Source: Costus lasius
Lineage: Eukaryota; Streptophyta; Magnoliopsida; Zingiberales; Costaceae
Assembly (NCBI GenBank): GCA_027563935.2
Contig: CM050449.1
Coordinates: 41,018,507-41,082,506 of the forward strand
DNA: 64,000 nucleotides
Direction: 5' to 3'
In this document: in pieces, positions 47,838-59,822 of the stretch
Layout: each line of letters opens with the position of its first letter
How positions within the stretch are numbered: position 1 is the first letter of the stretch
Position numbers and translations under genes: made by a program
The notes under the pieces: generated by a model
The model's input: only the letters and a program-made list of their open reading frames with translations
Database searches by the model: none
Told to the model about the DNA's origin: nothing

Positions 47838-49492
47838 TGTTGGGGTATGCCCTTAAGGCTAATGTTTGAGGCCTTGGGTTATTATTAGTATCATGTATAA
47901 ACTATGTTTATAAAGGCAATGGTTGTTATTCAGGTTGTTGCATTATCTGCTGCTATATTTATACTTCTGAATAATGTCTCAATGGTGTTCAGCTTGGCTG
48001 ACATGCAGTATTGTCCTTAGTCGAGATATCTTGGTGAACATGAGACAACCTTGATATGATTGAGACTAATATGTGTTCTAATCTTACAGGATGCTTCGAG
48101 CATGGAATAAGATGTAGACTCATAGGTACATTGGATGTACTAGACAGACCCTATTTAGGATATTCAATTGTTTGTCACAATGTGAATAATCCTTATATGC
48201 AAACAAGTGGCATATTTCCTCTGACTTGAGATCACTTGTGTTTCTAGATGATAATTGGCATTGTCTTGAGGTAGTTTAATATCATTTGAAATACAATGGT
48301 TATAGACTATCTTGGATAATGAGCATGAGTCATGTTAGGGCACTAGTGATAGATATAGGATTGCCTTCTCCTTGTTTGGAGTGTGATGTTCTATAGGGGC
48401 CCCTTGGATGAGATGATTGAGAAAGTGTATGGCCATACCCAGATGACTATGTTCATCTGATCTAATCATTCTCATCATATTGGAGTTTCAGGCTTGACAC
48501 GCTTGTCCAATAAGAACGTCCAGTGGCAAAGGAAACATGTATGTCAAGTGAATTGGATTCACACTTGTGCTGTGGTTTGGGGGTAGTCTTGGAAGACTCT
48601 TTCCTTTATATTGAGAGACAGTGATGTGTTGCTAGATACCCCTCTCTGTTCGTGATAACGTAAGTTATCGTTACCGACATTAAAGGAAACCCTTAGGGTC
48701 GCACAATTTGATGATATGGCTTACTTATGTCAGATCGTGTGGACTGAATTGTTTTGGTTCAGTTTAAAAGTGTTTAAACTCTGATTGTCAGTGAGATCGG
48801 GTCTGATCATGTTTGATTGATTAGGGCTTGAGATCGGTAAGCTTCGATCGAGAGTTTTGATGCTTGCTTGATGAGATCAAGAGCATCATGAAATGAATGG
48901 TTAGATCTTGAGCCATTTGGTTTGATAAGATCTGAACCAATGCTGGTTTGATTTGGTCTTTGAACCAAATGCATTTGAACCGAATTGAATTGAACCGGTT
49001 CACTTATGTGAACGCATGGTTCAAAGAGAAGAGGAGTGATCGATGGCTTTAAGTGGAGTTGTGAACTTTCTATATTTGGAAGGGCGTTTTCTTTGAGAAA
49101 ACGTCTCCACGTTCGAACGCCATTTTTGTCCTCTCGCCTCTTCTCCTCTCGTGGGGTTGTCTTCATGCCAAGAGGAGTATTCGGCCAGCAAAAGGAATTC
49201 ATCTCATCTTCTCCACACGAAGAGAATACCTTGGATCTTTGCTAGCACAAAGAGGAAAAAGGGAGTAGCTATTGTCACCTTGTGTGCGTTTCCTTTGGAG
49301 AAGAAGCACACGCCTCTTTCCCTTCCAAGTCGCCTCCTTCCTCATTGCCATGGTAAAACATCTCTCTTGATCTTTGGAAGCTTTAAAGTTAATCTTATGA
49401 ACATATCATACGATCCTCATGAAATCCTTATTTCCGCCCATGCAAATGATTTAGAAGTGCATGCGATTAGGGTTTCACCCCCCCCCCTTTCA
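47838..49492 (+). repeat. 5' LTR of element E
   Basis: 1,655 bp, from TGTTGGGGTATGCCC to CCTTTCA, with a C run near 49478-49487. The primer site TGGTATCAGAG follows two bases later and its next bases differ (TGAAGG where B, C, F and G have CC). Confidence 0.93.
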
Positions 49493-51307
49493 ATTGGTAT
49501 CAGAGTGAAGGTTTGATATGATTCATATGATTGCCTTGATGTGATTGTGATCCATGCTTGAGTTATAGGATAGATCTTCTTCCTTTTTACATGCGCTTAC
49601 TTGATGCTATGTTTACATAAAATGTTTGCGCATGTATTATTGTCATAAGAAGTTTGCGCATGTTTCATAGTTGTTTTCAAACAATATTTATTTCATGCGC
49701 GATTCCATATAGATCTATCGGCGCCTGCTTTAAATCCTTAGACGGGTTGATAGGGTTGAAGTCGTCAGTCTAGTCTGGACCCAACAGCCTGATCAGACCA
49801 TCTGACAGCCTAGATGGGTCGACCAGATAGCACCTGTGCGCTAGCAGAGGTGGCTATAGGTCGACTGCAGAAAGGCGTGTAGCGATGTCTGATTGAGGCG
49901 ACCAGTGAACGATCATGATTAAGGCCCGGGGTCACACCCGCTAGCCAGAAATCATGTGGGACGTTCAGCCCTTAAGGCATGCATTGTTGACCATGAGGTC
50001 GACGCAAGTCAGTTATGACTTGGTGCATGCAAGGGCAGTGGGTCTGACTTGGTTTGATGAGTGGATCCCTATTAATGGACCGTTGTAAGGTAGTAGGGCA
50101 CATAAGGAAATAAAAGTGATACCATGGGGTTTTTCAAAATTTTATTTTCCTGTTTGGATCACATGTTGTTTGTTTAACCTGATTGGGTGTCTATTTCATC
50201 TTATGTGGGCTGCCCTATTTATGTGCTGTGCTGGGGCCTGCGTGCCTGGATTAATTAATTGTAAATTATTTTTGTGATCTGCGAATCACATTTTAATTTA
50301 TGTTAATGTGTAATTGACCTGCGAGTCAAATCATGTCTAGATAGATTAAATGTAAATTAATCAGACATGAGCACAGAGCATACATGGCAGAGGCGCATGC
50401 AGCAAGTGGGAGGCCTAGAGTTCGACTCTAGTACAGGCGCATGCTACCTGGTGGGCGCATCTGAGCTGCAGAGGGCGCTTGGGCCCGGGCTGAGCCAGAT
50501 GAAGTGCAAAAGACCCATGAAGAGCACAAGTGAAGACTTGTGTAAAACTAGGGTTTTACTTAGGCTTAATGGGCGTTTACCACATAAGATCATTGTGCTT
50601 TCTATTTACTGTTTAAGTAATATTGGCACCTGCATGAGTTAATATTCTGCTATCACCATAGGATATGCATGTTAGTAAGAAGATAAAAGGACCGTTAAAA
50701 TCCAACGTTAAATATCAAGCACGTAAGCCTTCTGACGCGAAACCTCACTGTTCTGACTATCGTTGGGGCCGTGTTGTACCCACTCAGTGGGCACGCCCAG
50801 CTATCTTCAGACGGTGTGTGATTACACCTACGTGTTACAGAGAAGGGATTTATCGCTTCTCGTTGCTCAGCATAGCACGTGGTGGTCCAGGGAGTAGGTC
50901 AGGTCAGCTTGACCATGTAGGCTACATATTGAGCATATGTTAGCTATATGGAGGCAGCCATCTGTGGAATCAGAAACTGTGTTGTACCAACTCAGTTGGC
51001 ACAGTCTTCTGGATTGCCTAGATGAAGGGGAATCGCACAGGTTGGCGATTGGCATGGATAGCCTACCAGTGATTAGTGCTTGAACTCTCTGTGCATCTTA
51101 TCTCGCCTGAGCGGGACGCGGAGACCAAGTATGAAATCTGGATCCCATCTCACTAAAAGAGTTTTACTCTTTCGGACTGTTTTATTGGATTTTTCAGTCA
51201 GATAAAATAGTGAGAAAGGAATCATTCTTAAGTCCTGGATTGATTCTAACATCGATACTGACCTTGTTGTTCTTGCTTTGTTGTAGATTCCTGCAGCAAC
51301 GAACACC
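49493..51307 (+). other. Untranslated leader of element E
   Basis: It holds CTGCG-loop hairpins at 50235-50246, 50273-50290 and 50314-50329. The TTCGA hairpin near 50405-50445 has stem CTAGAG/CTCTAG, where the other copies have CCAGGG/CTCTGG, a paired change. No long ORF. Confidence 0.75.
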
Positions 51308-53559
51308 ACAGAGTTCAATGTGCGATCCTTACTGGAAAGGGAGAAGTTTGCTAGGCCAAACTTCTCAGACTGGTACGGACACCTTAAGATTGTTCTTAAG
51401 GCTGAGAGGAAGCTGTATGTCCTTGAGACGGCAATACCGCCTCAACCCGCTGCGAACGCCGCAAGGGCGGTTCGGGATGCTTATGAGAAGCATGTCAATG
51501 ATAGCATTGATGTCGCTTGCCTTATGCTTGCGTCTATTACGCCAGAGCTACAGCGTCAGCATGAGGATTTATCTGCTATTGAAATTATAGCAAATCTCAA
51601 AATGCTGTATGCTGCACAGGCAAGGACAGAACGCTATAACTTGACAAAACTTTTCTTTCAGAGCAAACTGACTGAAGGGAGTCCAGTGGGAGCTCACGTA
51701 CTCAAGATGATTGGGTACAAAGAGGCTCTAGAGAAACTGGGACACACCGTCAATCAGGAGCTTGTTGTAGACATCATCTTGCAGTCTCTCCCGGCCTCTT
51801 TCGATCCGTTCATCATTAATTTTAATATGAACAAGATCGACTGTACACCGGCAGAGTTACCGAACATGCTCTGTACTACAGAGCAGACTCTTGAAAAGGG
51901 AAAGCCTTCATCCTCTGTCTTGATGGTTCCTTCAAGGAACAAGAAGAAGGGGAAGAAGGGCAAAGCCCCTATCAAGAGCTATAACAAAGCTCTGAAACAA
52001 AAGATGAAACGGTCGAAGGACAACAGATGCTTCCATTGTGGCCAGCTGGGTCACTGGAAGAAGGACTGTAAAGCGCTCCAAGGAGATAAGAAGGGAAGCA
52101 AGCCTTTCGCTTCTGGCTCAGGTATTTTTGTGACTGAAGTCATGGTATCTTCTTCTATTTCATGGGTGTTGGACACTGCATGTGGAGTTCACATTTGTTC
52201 AAATGTACAGGAACTCAAGAGAAGAAGACAGGTGGGACAGCATGAGGTGGACCTACGAGTTGGAAACGGGGCACGGGTTGCTGCTGTTGCTGTAGGACAA
52301 TATAACATCTCTTTACCATCTAGTCTTGTATTAGAACTGGACAATTGTTATTTTGTACCGAGCATAACTAAGAATATTATCTCTATTCCTGCTCTTGTCA
52401 GGAAAGGGTTTTCCTTTGAATGCAAAACTTTAAAGTGTTGTATTTCATTTGATAATATTGTTTATGCTACTGGGTCGATTAACAATGGGTTATTCATGTT
52501 GGACATGGAATGTTCTGTACAACAAATTGATAATAAGAAAGCCAAGTATGCTGATGACAGCACCTTGTTATGGCATAGTCGTTTAGGCCATATTAACAAG
52601 AAGCGCATTAAGCGGTTGCATGACCATGGACTGCTGGGATCATTCTCCTATGAGGAGCTTGATATATGCAAAGCTTGTTTAATGGGTAAAATGACGAAGT
52701 CTCCTTTTTCTAATAAAGGTCAAAGGGCTTCAGGTTTACTTGACCTCATTCACAGTGATGTGTGTGGGCCATTTAGTAAACATGCCAGAGGTGGCTATTT
52801 ATACTTCATTACTTTTACTGATGATTTCAGTAGATACGGTTATGTCTATCTTATGAGACATAAGAGTGAATCTTTTGACAAGTTCAAAGAGTTCAAAAAT
52901 GAAGTACAGAATCAGTTAGGCCGAAATATCAAGGCACTTCATTAAGATCGAGGTGGAGAATACTTGAGTCGAGAGTTTACTGACTATCTGAAGGAGTGTG
53001 GGATTATCTCACAGCTCACTTCGCCAGGAACACCGCAATGGAATGGTGTGTCCGAGAGGAGAAATAGAACCTTATTGGATATGGTTCGTTGAATGATGAG
53101 TCAGGCTACTCTATCTTACTCCTTTTGGGGATTTGCACTGGAAACAGCTGCAAAGGTACTAAACCGAGTGCCATCCAAGGCCGTTTCAAAGACTCCATAT
53201 GAGTTATGGTATGGGAAACAGCCGAGCTTGACATTTATTAAAATCTGGGGTTGCGAGGCTTATGTCAAAAAGCTCGCCTCTGGGAAACTAGAGAGCAGAT
53301 CTTATAAATGTATCTTTGTCGGTTACCCTAAAGAAACTAAGGGTTATTATTTCTACGATCCCAAAGAGAATAAAGTATTTGTTGCTCGTACGGCTATTTT
53401 TCTTAAGAAGGAATTTCTTCTGCAAGAGGCCAGTGGGAGAGAAATAAAGCTGGATGAGAATCCAGAAGAAGGACAAAGTAGTAAAGCTCAGTTGGATGAG
53501 CCTGAGCCAATAGAACAGGTTACTGAACAACCTGAGGCTCAGATATCATGGGAACCGCG
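51308..53559 (+). pseudogene. Element E gag-pol, start lost, two stops, cut by F
   Basis: The codon that should be the start reads ACA (51308-51310). The frame is then open to TAA 52943-52945. It covers gag, an intact zinc knuckle (CFHCGQLGHWKKDC near 52027-52068), protease (DTACGVHIC), integrase zinc finger and the first part of the core. The stop falls just before the second catalytic Asp of integrase. A second stop, TGA, is at 53090-53092. The frame goes on to the integrase C-terminus and ends where F enters. RT and RNase H must lie outside the window. It is the most diverged of the plus-strand copies. Confidence 0.92.
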
Positions 53560-55225
53560 TGTTGGGGTATGCCCTTAAGGCTAATGTTTGAAGCCTTGGG
53601 ATTATTTCAGTATCATGTTTAAACTCTACGTTTATAAAGGCAATGGTTGTTATTCAGGTTGTTACATCATCTGCTGCAATATGTATACTTCTGAATAATG
53701 TCTCAATGCTGTTCAGCTTGGCTGACATGCAGTTTTGTCCTTAGTCGAGATATCTTGGTGAACATGAGACAGCCTTGATATGATTAAGACTAATATGTGT
53801 TCTAATCTTATAGGATGCTTCGAGCATGGAATTAGATGTAGACTCATGGGTACATTGGATGTACTGGACAGACCCTACTTAGGATATTCAATTGCTTGTC
53901 ACAAAGTGAATAATCCTTATATGCAAACAAGTGGCATATTTCCTCTGACTTGAGATCACTTGTGTTTCTAAATGATGATTGGCATTGTTTTGAGGTAGTT
54001 CGATATCATTTGAAACATAATGGTTATAGATTATCTTGGATAATGTGCATGAGTCATGTTAGGGCACTAGTGATAGATATAGGATTGCCGTCTCCTTAAT
54101 TGGAGTGTGATGTTCTATAGGGGCCCCCTGGATGAGATGATTGAGAAAGTGTATGGCCATACCCAGATGACTATGATCATCTGATCTAATCATTCTCATC
54201 ATATTGGAATTACAGGCTTGACATGCTTGTCCAATAAGAACGTCCAGTGGCAAAGGAAACACATATGCCTAGTGAGTTGGGTTCACACTTGTGCTGTGGT
54301 TTGGGTGTAGTCTTGGAAGACTCTTTCCTTTATATCGGGAGATAGTGATGTGTTGCTAGATACCCCTCACTGATCGTGATAACGTAAGTTATCGTTACCG
54401 ACATTTAAAGGAAACCCTTAGGGTCGCACAATTTGATGATATGGCTTACTTAAGTCAGATCGTGTGGACTGAATTGTTCTGGTTCAGTTTAAAGGGATTT
54501 AATCTCTGATTGTAAGTGAGATCTGGTCTGGTCATGTTTGATTGATTAGGGCTTGAGATCGGTAAGCTTCGATCGAGAGAATTGATGCTAGATCGGTGAG
54601 ATCAAGAGCATCAAGAGATGAACGGTTGAATCTTGAACCTTTAGGGTTTATTGTGATCTGAACCAGATGCTTGGCTTAATTGGTCTTTGAACCAAACCGA
54701 AATTGAACCAGCTCATCATGTGAGCGCATGGTTCAAGGGGAGAGCAAAATGCGTTCGGGTAAACCCATGGTCGCATGAACGTTGGTGGTTTGCTATTTTT
54801 AGAAGCCATGAGGCCACGCCTCACGTTCACGCCAAGAGAAGTTTTATTCTCGCCTCTCGCCCCTCTCTCTAGAGGTTCACTCGTTGTGTGTCGCCTTGAC
54901 GCTTTGGAGAGGATTCGGCCAAGAAGAAAAAAACATCTCCTTCCCTTCCATTCGATCAGGAGACCTTGGAACCTTGCTAGCACAAGGAGCACTAAGGGAG
55001 TAGGCGCATTGATCACCTTGTGTGCGCACCATTTGGAGGAGAAGCGTTTGACTCTCTACTTCCTAGACGCCATCCAAGAAATGGCATCGCTAAGGATCGA
55101 TTCTCATGTATACAAAATTTAAAGTTGATCATACTGCATGCATCGATCTAGAAACCTTTTCCGCTGTGTTAAAACCTCTGCATGCGCCTATTAGGGTTTT
55201 GCCCCCTCGTGGTAGGGGACTTTCA
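53560..55225 (+). repeat. 5' LTR of element F
   Basis: 1,666 bp, from TGTTGGGGTATGCCC to GGGGACTTTCA, with the primer site TGGTATCAGAGCC at 55228-55240. Confidence 0.94.
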
Positions 55226-56325
55226 ATTGGTATCAGAGCCAGGTTATTAGCATGTTTTTATGATTGCTTGAGGTTTTTGTGATCCATGTTTGAGCTTGTA
55301 TGCTTAGATCTAAACTACATGCGAAAATTACATGTTAAGTTGTTCATGCGAAAACTTGATGAGCATGTTTTCTATTTGGCGCATGTATGTTGGCGCTTAT
55401 TAGTTTTTCTCAAAACTATATTACTTGCGCAACTCACCTTAGATCTAAGAGGCGCCTACTTTAAAAACTTAGACGGGTTATTAGGGTTGAAGTCACAGTC
55501 GAGTCTAGATCCAATCAGTCTGATCAGACTATCTGACAGCCTAGATGGGTTGACCAGATGGCACTTGTGCGCAAGCACGAGGTGGCTATAGGTCGACTGC
55601 GGACAGGCGTGTAGCGATGTCTGATTGAGTCAACCATTGAACACGCATGAGTTAGGCCCGGGGTCACGCCCGCTTGCCAGAACTCATGCAGGTCGTTCAG
55701 CCCAAGGCATGCATTGTTGATCACTGGGTCGACTCAAGTCAGTTAGGACTTGGTGCATGCCAGGGCAGAGGATCTGACTAGGTCTGATGAGTGGATCCCT
55801 ATTAATGGACCGTTGTAAGGTAGTAGGGCACATAAGGAAAATAAAATTGATGCCAATGGGTTTTCGAAAATTTTATTTTCTTATTGTTGGATCACATGTT
55901 GATTGTATACCATGATGATTGTTTATTTAATCTTATGTGGGCTGCCCGTTTTAATGTGTGCTGTGCTGGGGCCTATGTGCCTGGTTAATAAATGTAAATT
56001 ATTTATTGTGATCTGCGCATCACATTTTATTTAATTTATAAAGTGTAATTGACCTGCGTGTCAATCTTGTCTAGATAGATTAAATTGTATTTTAATCAGA
56101 CGAGAGCACAGAGCACACTTGGCAGAGGCGCTTGCAGCAGTGGCTTGACCAGGTGGGAGGTCCAGGGTTCGACTCTGGGACAGGCACAATTACCTGGTGG
56201 GCGCACCTAAGCTGCAGTGGGCGCTTGGGCCCTGGGTTGGGCCAAATGAGATGCAAAAGACCCATGAAGAGCTCAAGTGAAGGCTGAAGTTAAATTAAGG
56301 TCTTACCTAGGCTTAATGGGCTTTT
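55226..56325 (+). other. Leader of element F, truncated by G
   Basis: CTGCG-type hairpins lie at 55970-55981 (loop changed to CTATGT, stem kept), 56007-56024 and 56048-56065. The TTCGA hairpin lies near 56155-56185. It ends at GGGCTTTT, where the G leader reads GGGCTTTTACCACATAAG. Confidence 0.8.
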
Positions 56326-58002
56326 TGTTGGGGTATGCCCTTAAGGCTACTGTTGGAGGCCTTGGGATTGTATCAGTATCATGTAATAAACTCTTATGTT
56401 TATAAAGGCATGGTTGTTATTCAGTTTGTTACATTGTCTGCTGCAATAAGTGTACTTCTGAATAATGTCTCAAAGCTGTTCAGCTAGGCTGACATGCAGT
56501 TATGTCCTTAGTCAAGATATCTTGGTGAACATGAGACAGCCTTGATATGATTGAGACTAATATGTGTTCTAATCTTATAGGATGCTTCGAGCATGGAAAA
56601 GATGTAGACTCATGGGTACATTGGATGTACTGGACAGACCCTACTAGGATATTCAATTGCTTGTCACAATGTGAATAATCCTTGATTGCAACAAGTGGCA
56701 CATTTCCTCTGACTTGAGATCACTTGTGTTTCTAAATGATGATTGTCATTGTTTTGAGGTAGTTCAATATCATTTGAAACATAATGATTATAGACTATCT
56801 TGGATGGTGAGCTTGAGTCAGGTTAGGGCACTAGTGATAGATAAAGGATTGCCGTCTCCTTAATTGGAGTATGATGTTCTAAAGGGGCCCCCCTCTGTAT
56901 GAGATGATTGAGAAAGTGTATGGCCATACCCAGATGACAGTGTTCATCTGATCTAATCATGCTCATCATATTGGAGCTACAGGCTTGACACGCTTGTCCA
57001 ATAAGAACATCCAGTGGCAAAGGAAATTTGCATGCCTTGTGAATTGGATTCACACTTGTGCTGTGGTTTGGGTGTAGTCTTGGAAGACTCTTTCCTTTAT
57101 ATCGGGAGACAGTGATGTGTTGCTAGATACCCCTCACTGATCGTGATAATGTAAGTTATCGTTACCGACATTTAAAGGAAACCCTTAGGGTCGCACAATT
57201 TGATGATATGGCTTACTTAAGTCAGATCGTGTGGACTGAATTGTTTGGGTTCAGTTTAAAGGGATTTAATCTCTGATTGTAAGTGAGATCCAGTCTGATC
57301 ATGTTTGATTGATAAGGGCTTGAGATCGGTAAGCTTTGATTGAGAGAATGGATGCTAGATCGGTGAGATCAGGAGCATCAAGAGATGAACGGTCAGATCT
57401 TAAGCCTTAGGGGTTTTTGTTATGATCTGGACTAGTTGCTTGGTTTATTTGGTTATTGAACCAAATCGATTTGAACCAGCTCATTGGGTGAGCGCATGGT
57501 TCAAGTAAAGAGGCATTGGCGATTGGGGTAATGCATGGTCGCATGAACGTTGAGACATTGCTATTTTTAGATAGCATGTTCTCTAACGTGACCACATCTC
57601 ACGTTCACGCCAAGAGAACTTCTCTCTCGCCTTTCCCCACTTACTCTCGAGGGGGCATTCGTGTGTGACGAGTCTTGGACACCTTGGAGAGTCATTTGGC
57701 AAAGCGAGCAAAGCTTCATCCATCCCTTCCATTCGATCAAAGACACCTCTTGGAACCTTGCTAGCACAAGGAGCACCAAGGAAGTGAGCGCATCCTCATT
57801 CTTGTGTGCGCATCATTTGGAGGAGATCTCTCTTGCTCTCTCTTTCCAAGACGCCATCCAACACATGGCTTCGGTATGAATTCTTTTCATGTTGTTAAGT
57901 TGATCATATTGCATGCGATGATACTAAGAAACCCACTCCGCTGCTTTAGAAGAAATTTTTCATGCGCCTATCTAGGGTTTTGCCACCTTCTAAGGACTTT
58001 CA
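56326..58002 (+). repeat. 5' LTR of element G
   Basis: 1,677 bp, from TGTTGGGGTATGCCC to AGGACTTTCA. Its first 274 bases can be compared directly with 63727-64000; I noticed only very few differences. Confidence 0.94.
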
Positions 58003-59822
58003 ATTGGTATCAGAGCCTTGGTTGATGCATGTTTTATGATTGCTATACCATGTTTTGTGATCCATGTTTGCGCAACATGCTTAGATCTATAGGTTAGGTT
58101 ACATGCAAAAATGATTACATATGTTTTTCATGTTTGAGCATGTATGAAAGTCGGCGCATCTTTATTGTTGATGTTTTATCAAACGTATATTACTTGCGCG
58201 ACCTCACTAGATCTAAGGTCTTACTATAAATCCTTAGACGGGTTAGTAGGGTTGATGTCATCCTCTAGGTTAGATCCAACCAGTCTGATCAGATCATCTG
58301 ACAACCTATATGGGTCGACCAGATAGCACCTTTGCGCAAGCAAGAGGTGGCTGTAGGTCGACTGCATCACAGGCGTGTAGCGATGTCTGGTTGAGACAAC
58401 CCATGAACGCACATGAGTTAGGCCCGGGGTCACACCCGCTTGCCAGAACTCATGGGGTGGTTCAGCCCTTGGCGCATGCATAGTTGACCACTGGGTCGAG
58501 TCAAGTCAGTTAGGACTTGGTGCATGCAAGGGCACTGGATCTGATTAGATTGGATGAGTGGATCCCTATTAATGGACCGTTGTAAGGTTGTAGGGCATAT
58601 AAGAATATTAAAATTGATGCCAAAGGGGTTTTCAAAACTTTAATTTCTTAATTGGATCACATGCTGTTTGGATGCCATATGTGTGTTTATTTTATCTTAT
58701 GTGGGCTGCCCGTTTAATGTGTGCTGTGCTGGGGCCTGCGTGCCTGGAAATTAAATGTAAATTATTTTATTGTGATCTGCGCATCACATTTCCATTAATT
58801 TATAAAGTGTTATTGACCTGCGTGTCAATCTTGTCTAGATAGTTAAATTGTAATTTAATTAGACAAGAGCACAGAGCACACATGGCAGAGGCGCATGCAG
58901 CAGTGGCTTGACCAGGTGGGAGGTCCAGGGTTCGACTCTGGGACCAGGCGCACTTTCCCTGGTAGGCACACCTGAGCTGCAGTAGGCGCTTGGGCCCTGG
59001 TTTGGGCCAGATGAGCAGCAAAAGACCCATGAAGAAAAGCAAGTGAAGACTTAAGTGAAATTAAGGTCTTACTTAGGCTTATGGGCTTTTACCACATAAG
59101 ATCAGCTTGCTTTCTTTTATTGTTTAATTACAATTAGAATAGCATGATTTAAATCTTCTGCTATCACCATAGGAATTGCATGATAGAGAAGAAGATAAAA
59201 GACCATTAAAATCCAACGCTAAAATATCAAGCTCGTAAGCCTTCTGACGCGAAACCTCACTGTTCTGATTATCGTTGGAGCCGTGTTGTACCCACTCAGT
59301 GGGCACGTCCATCTATCTTCAGACGGTGCAGGATTACACCTGCGTGTTACAGGGAAGGGATTTATCGCTTCTCGTTGCTCAGCATAGCACGTGGTGGTCA
59401 AGGGAGTAGGTCGGGTCAGCTTGACCATGTAGGCTACATATGTGGCGCATATGGTAGCACATGGAGGCAGCCATCTGTGGGGTCAGAGACTGTGTTGTAC
59501 CAACTCAGTTGGCACAGTCTGCTGGATTGCCCAGATGAAGGGGAATCGCACGGGTTGGCGATTGGCTGGGACAGCCTACCAGAGATTAGTACTTGTACCC
59601 TCTGTGCATCTTATCTCGCCTGAGCGGGACGCGGAGACCAAGTATGAAATCTGGATCCCATCTCACTAAAAGAGTTCTACTCTTTCGGGCTGTTTTTGCT
59701 GGATTTTTCAGCCAGATAAAATAGTGAGAAAAGGAATCTTTCTTAAGTCCTGATCGATTCTTAACATTGATACTGACCTTGCTGTTCTTGCATTGTTGTA
59801 GATACCTGCAGCAACGAACACC
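58003..59822 (+). other. Untranslated leader of element G with conserved hairpins
   Basis: The primer site TGGTATCAGAGCC is at 58005-58017. Hairpins with loop CTGCGN lie at 58733-58744 (GGC/GCC), 58771-58788 (TGTGAT/ATCACA) and 58812-58829 (ATTGAC/GTCAAT). A longer one (TCTTGTCT...AGACAAGA, 58829-58868) and a TTCGA hairpin near 58921-58945 follow. Twin ACTCAGT-loop hairpins lie at 59283-59306 and 59492-59515. No long ORF precedes the gag ATG at 59823. Confidence 0.8.

Larger units (their letters stand above)
47838..53559 (+). mobile_element. Copia family 1 element E, 5' part, nested in D
   Basis: The 5' LTR occupies 47838-49492, followed by the primer site, leader, and gag-pol up to the F insertion at 53560. 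It is inserted antisense to D; the preceding CCTTT (47833-47837) is its presumed target duplication. The right part lies outside the window. Confidence 0.9.
53560..56325 (+). mobile_element. Copia family 1 element F, 5' LTR and leader, nested in E
   Basis: The 5' LTR (53560-55225) and about 1.1 kb of leader are visible before G enters at 56326. The preceding CCGCG (53555-53559) is the presumed target duplication in E. Orientation is the same as E and G. Coding parts, if kept, are outside the window. Confidence 0.9.

Noticed and set aside
58881..58950. A tRNA gene
   Set aside because: Only a B-box-like word and a loose A-box resemblance are present; no acceptor or anticodon arm can be drawn.
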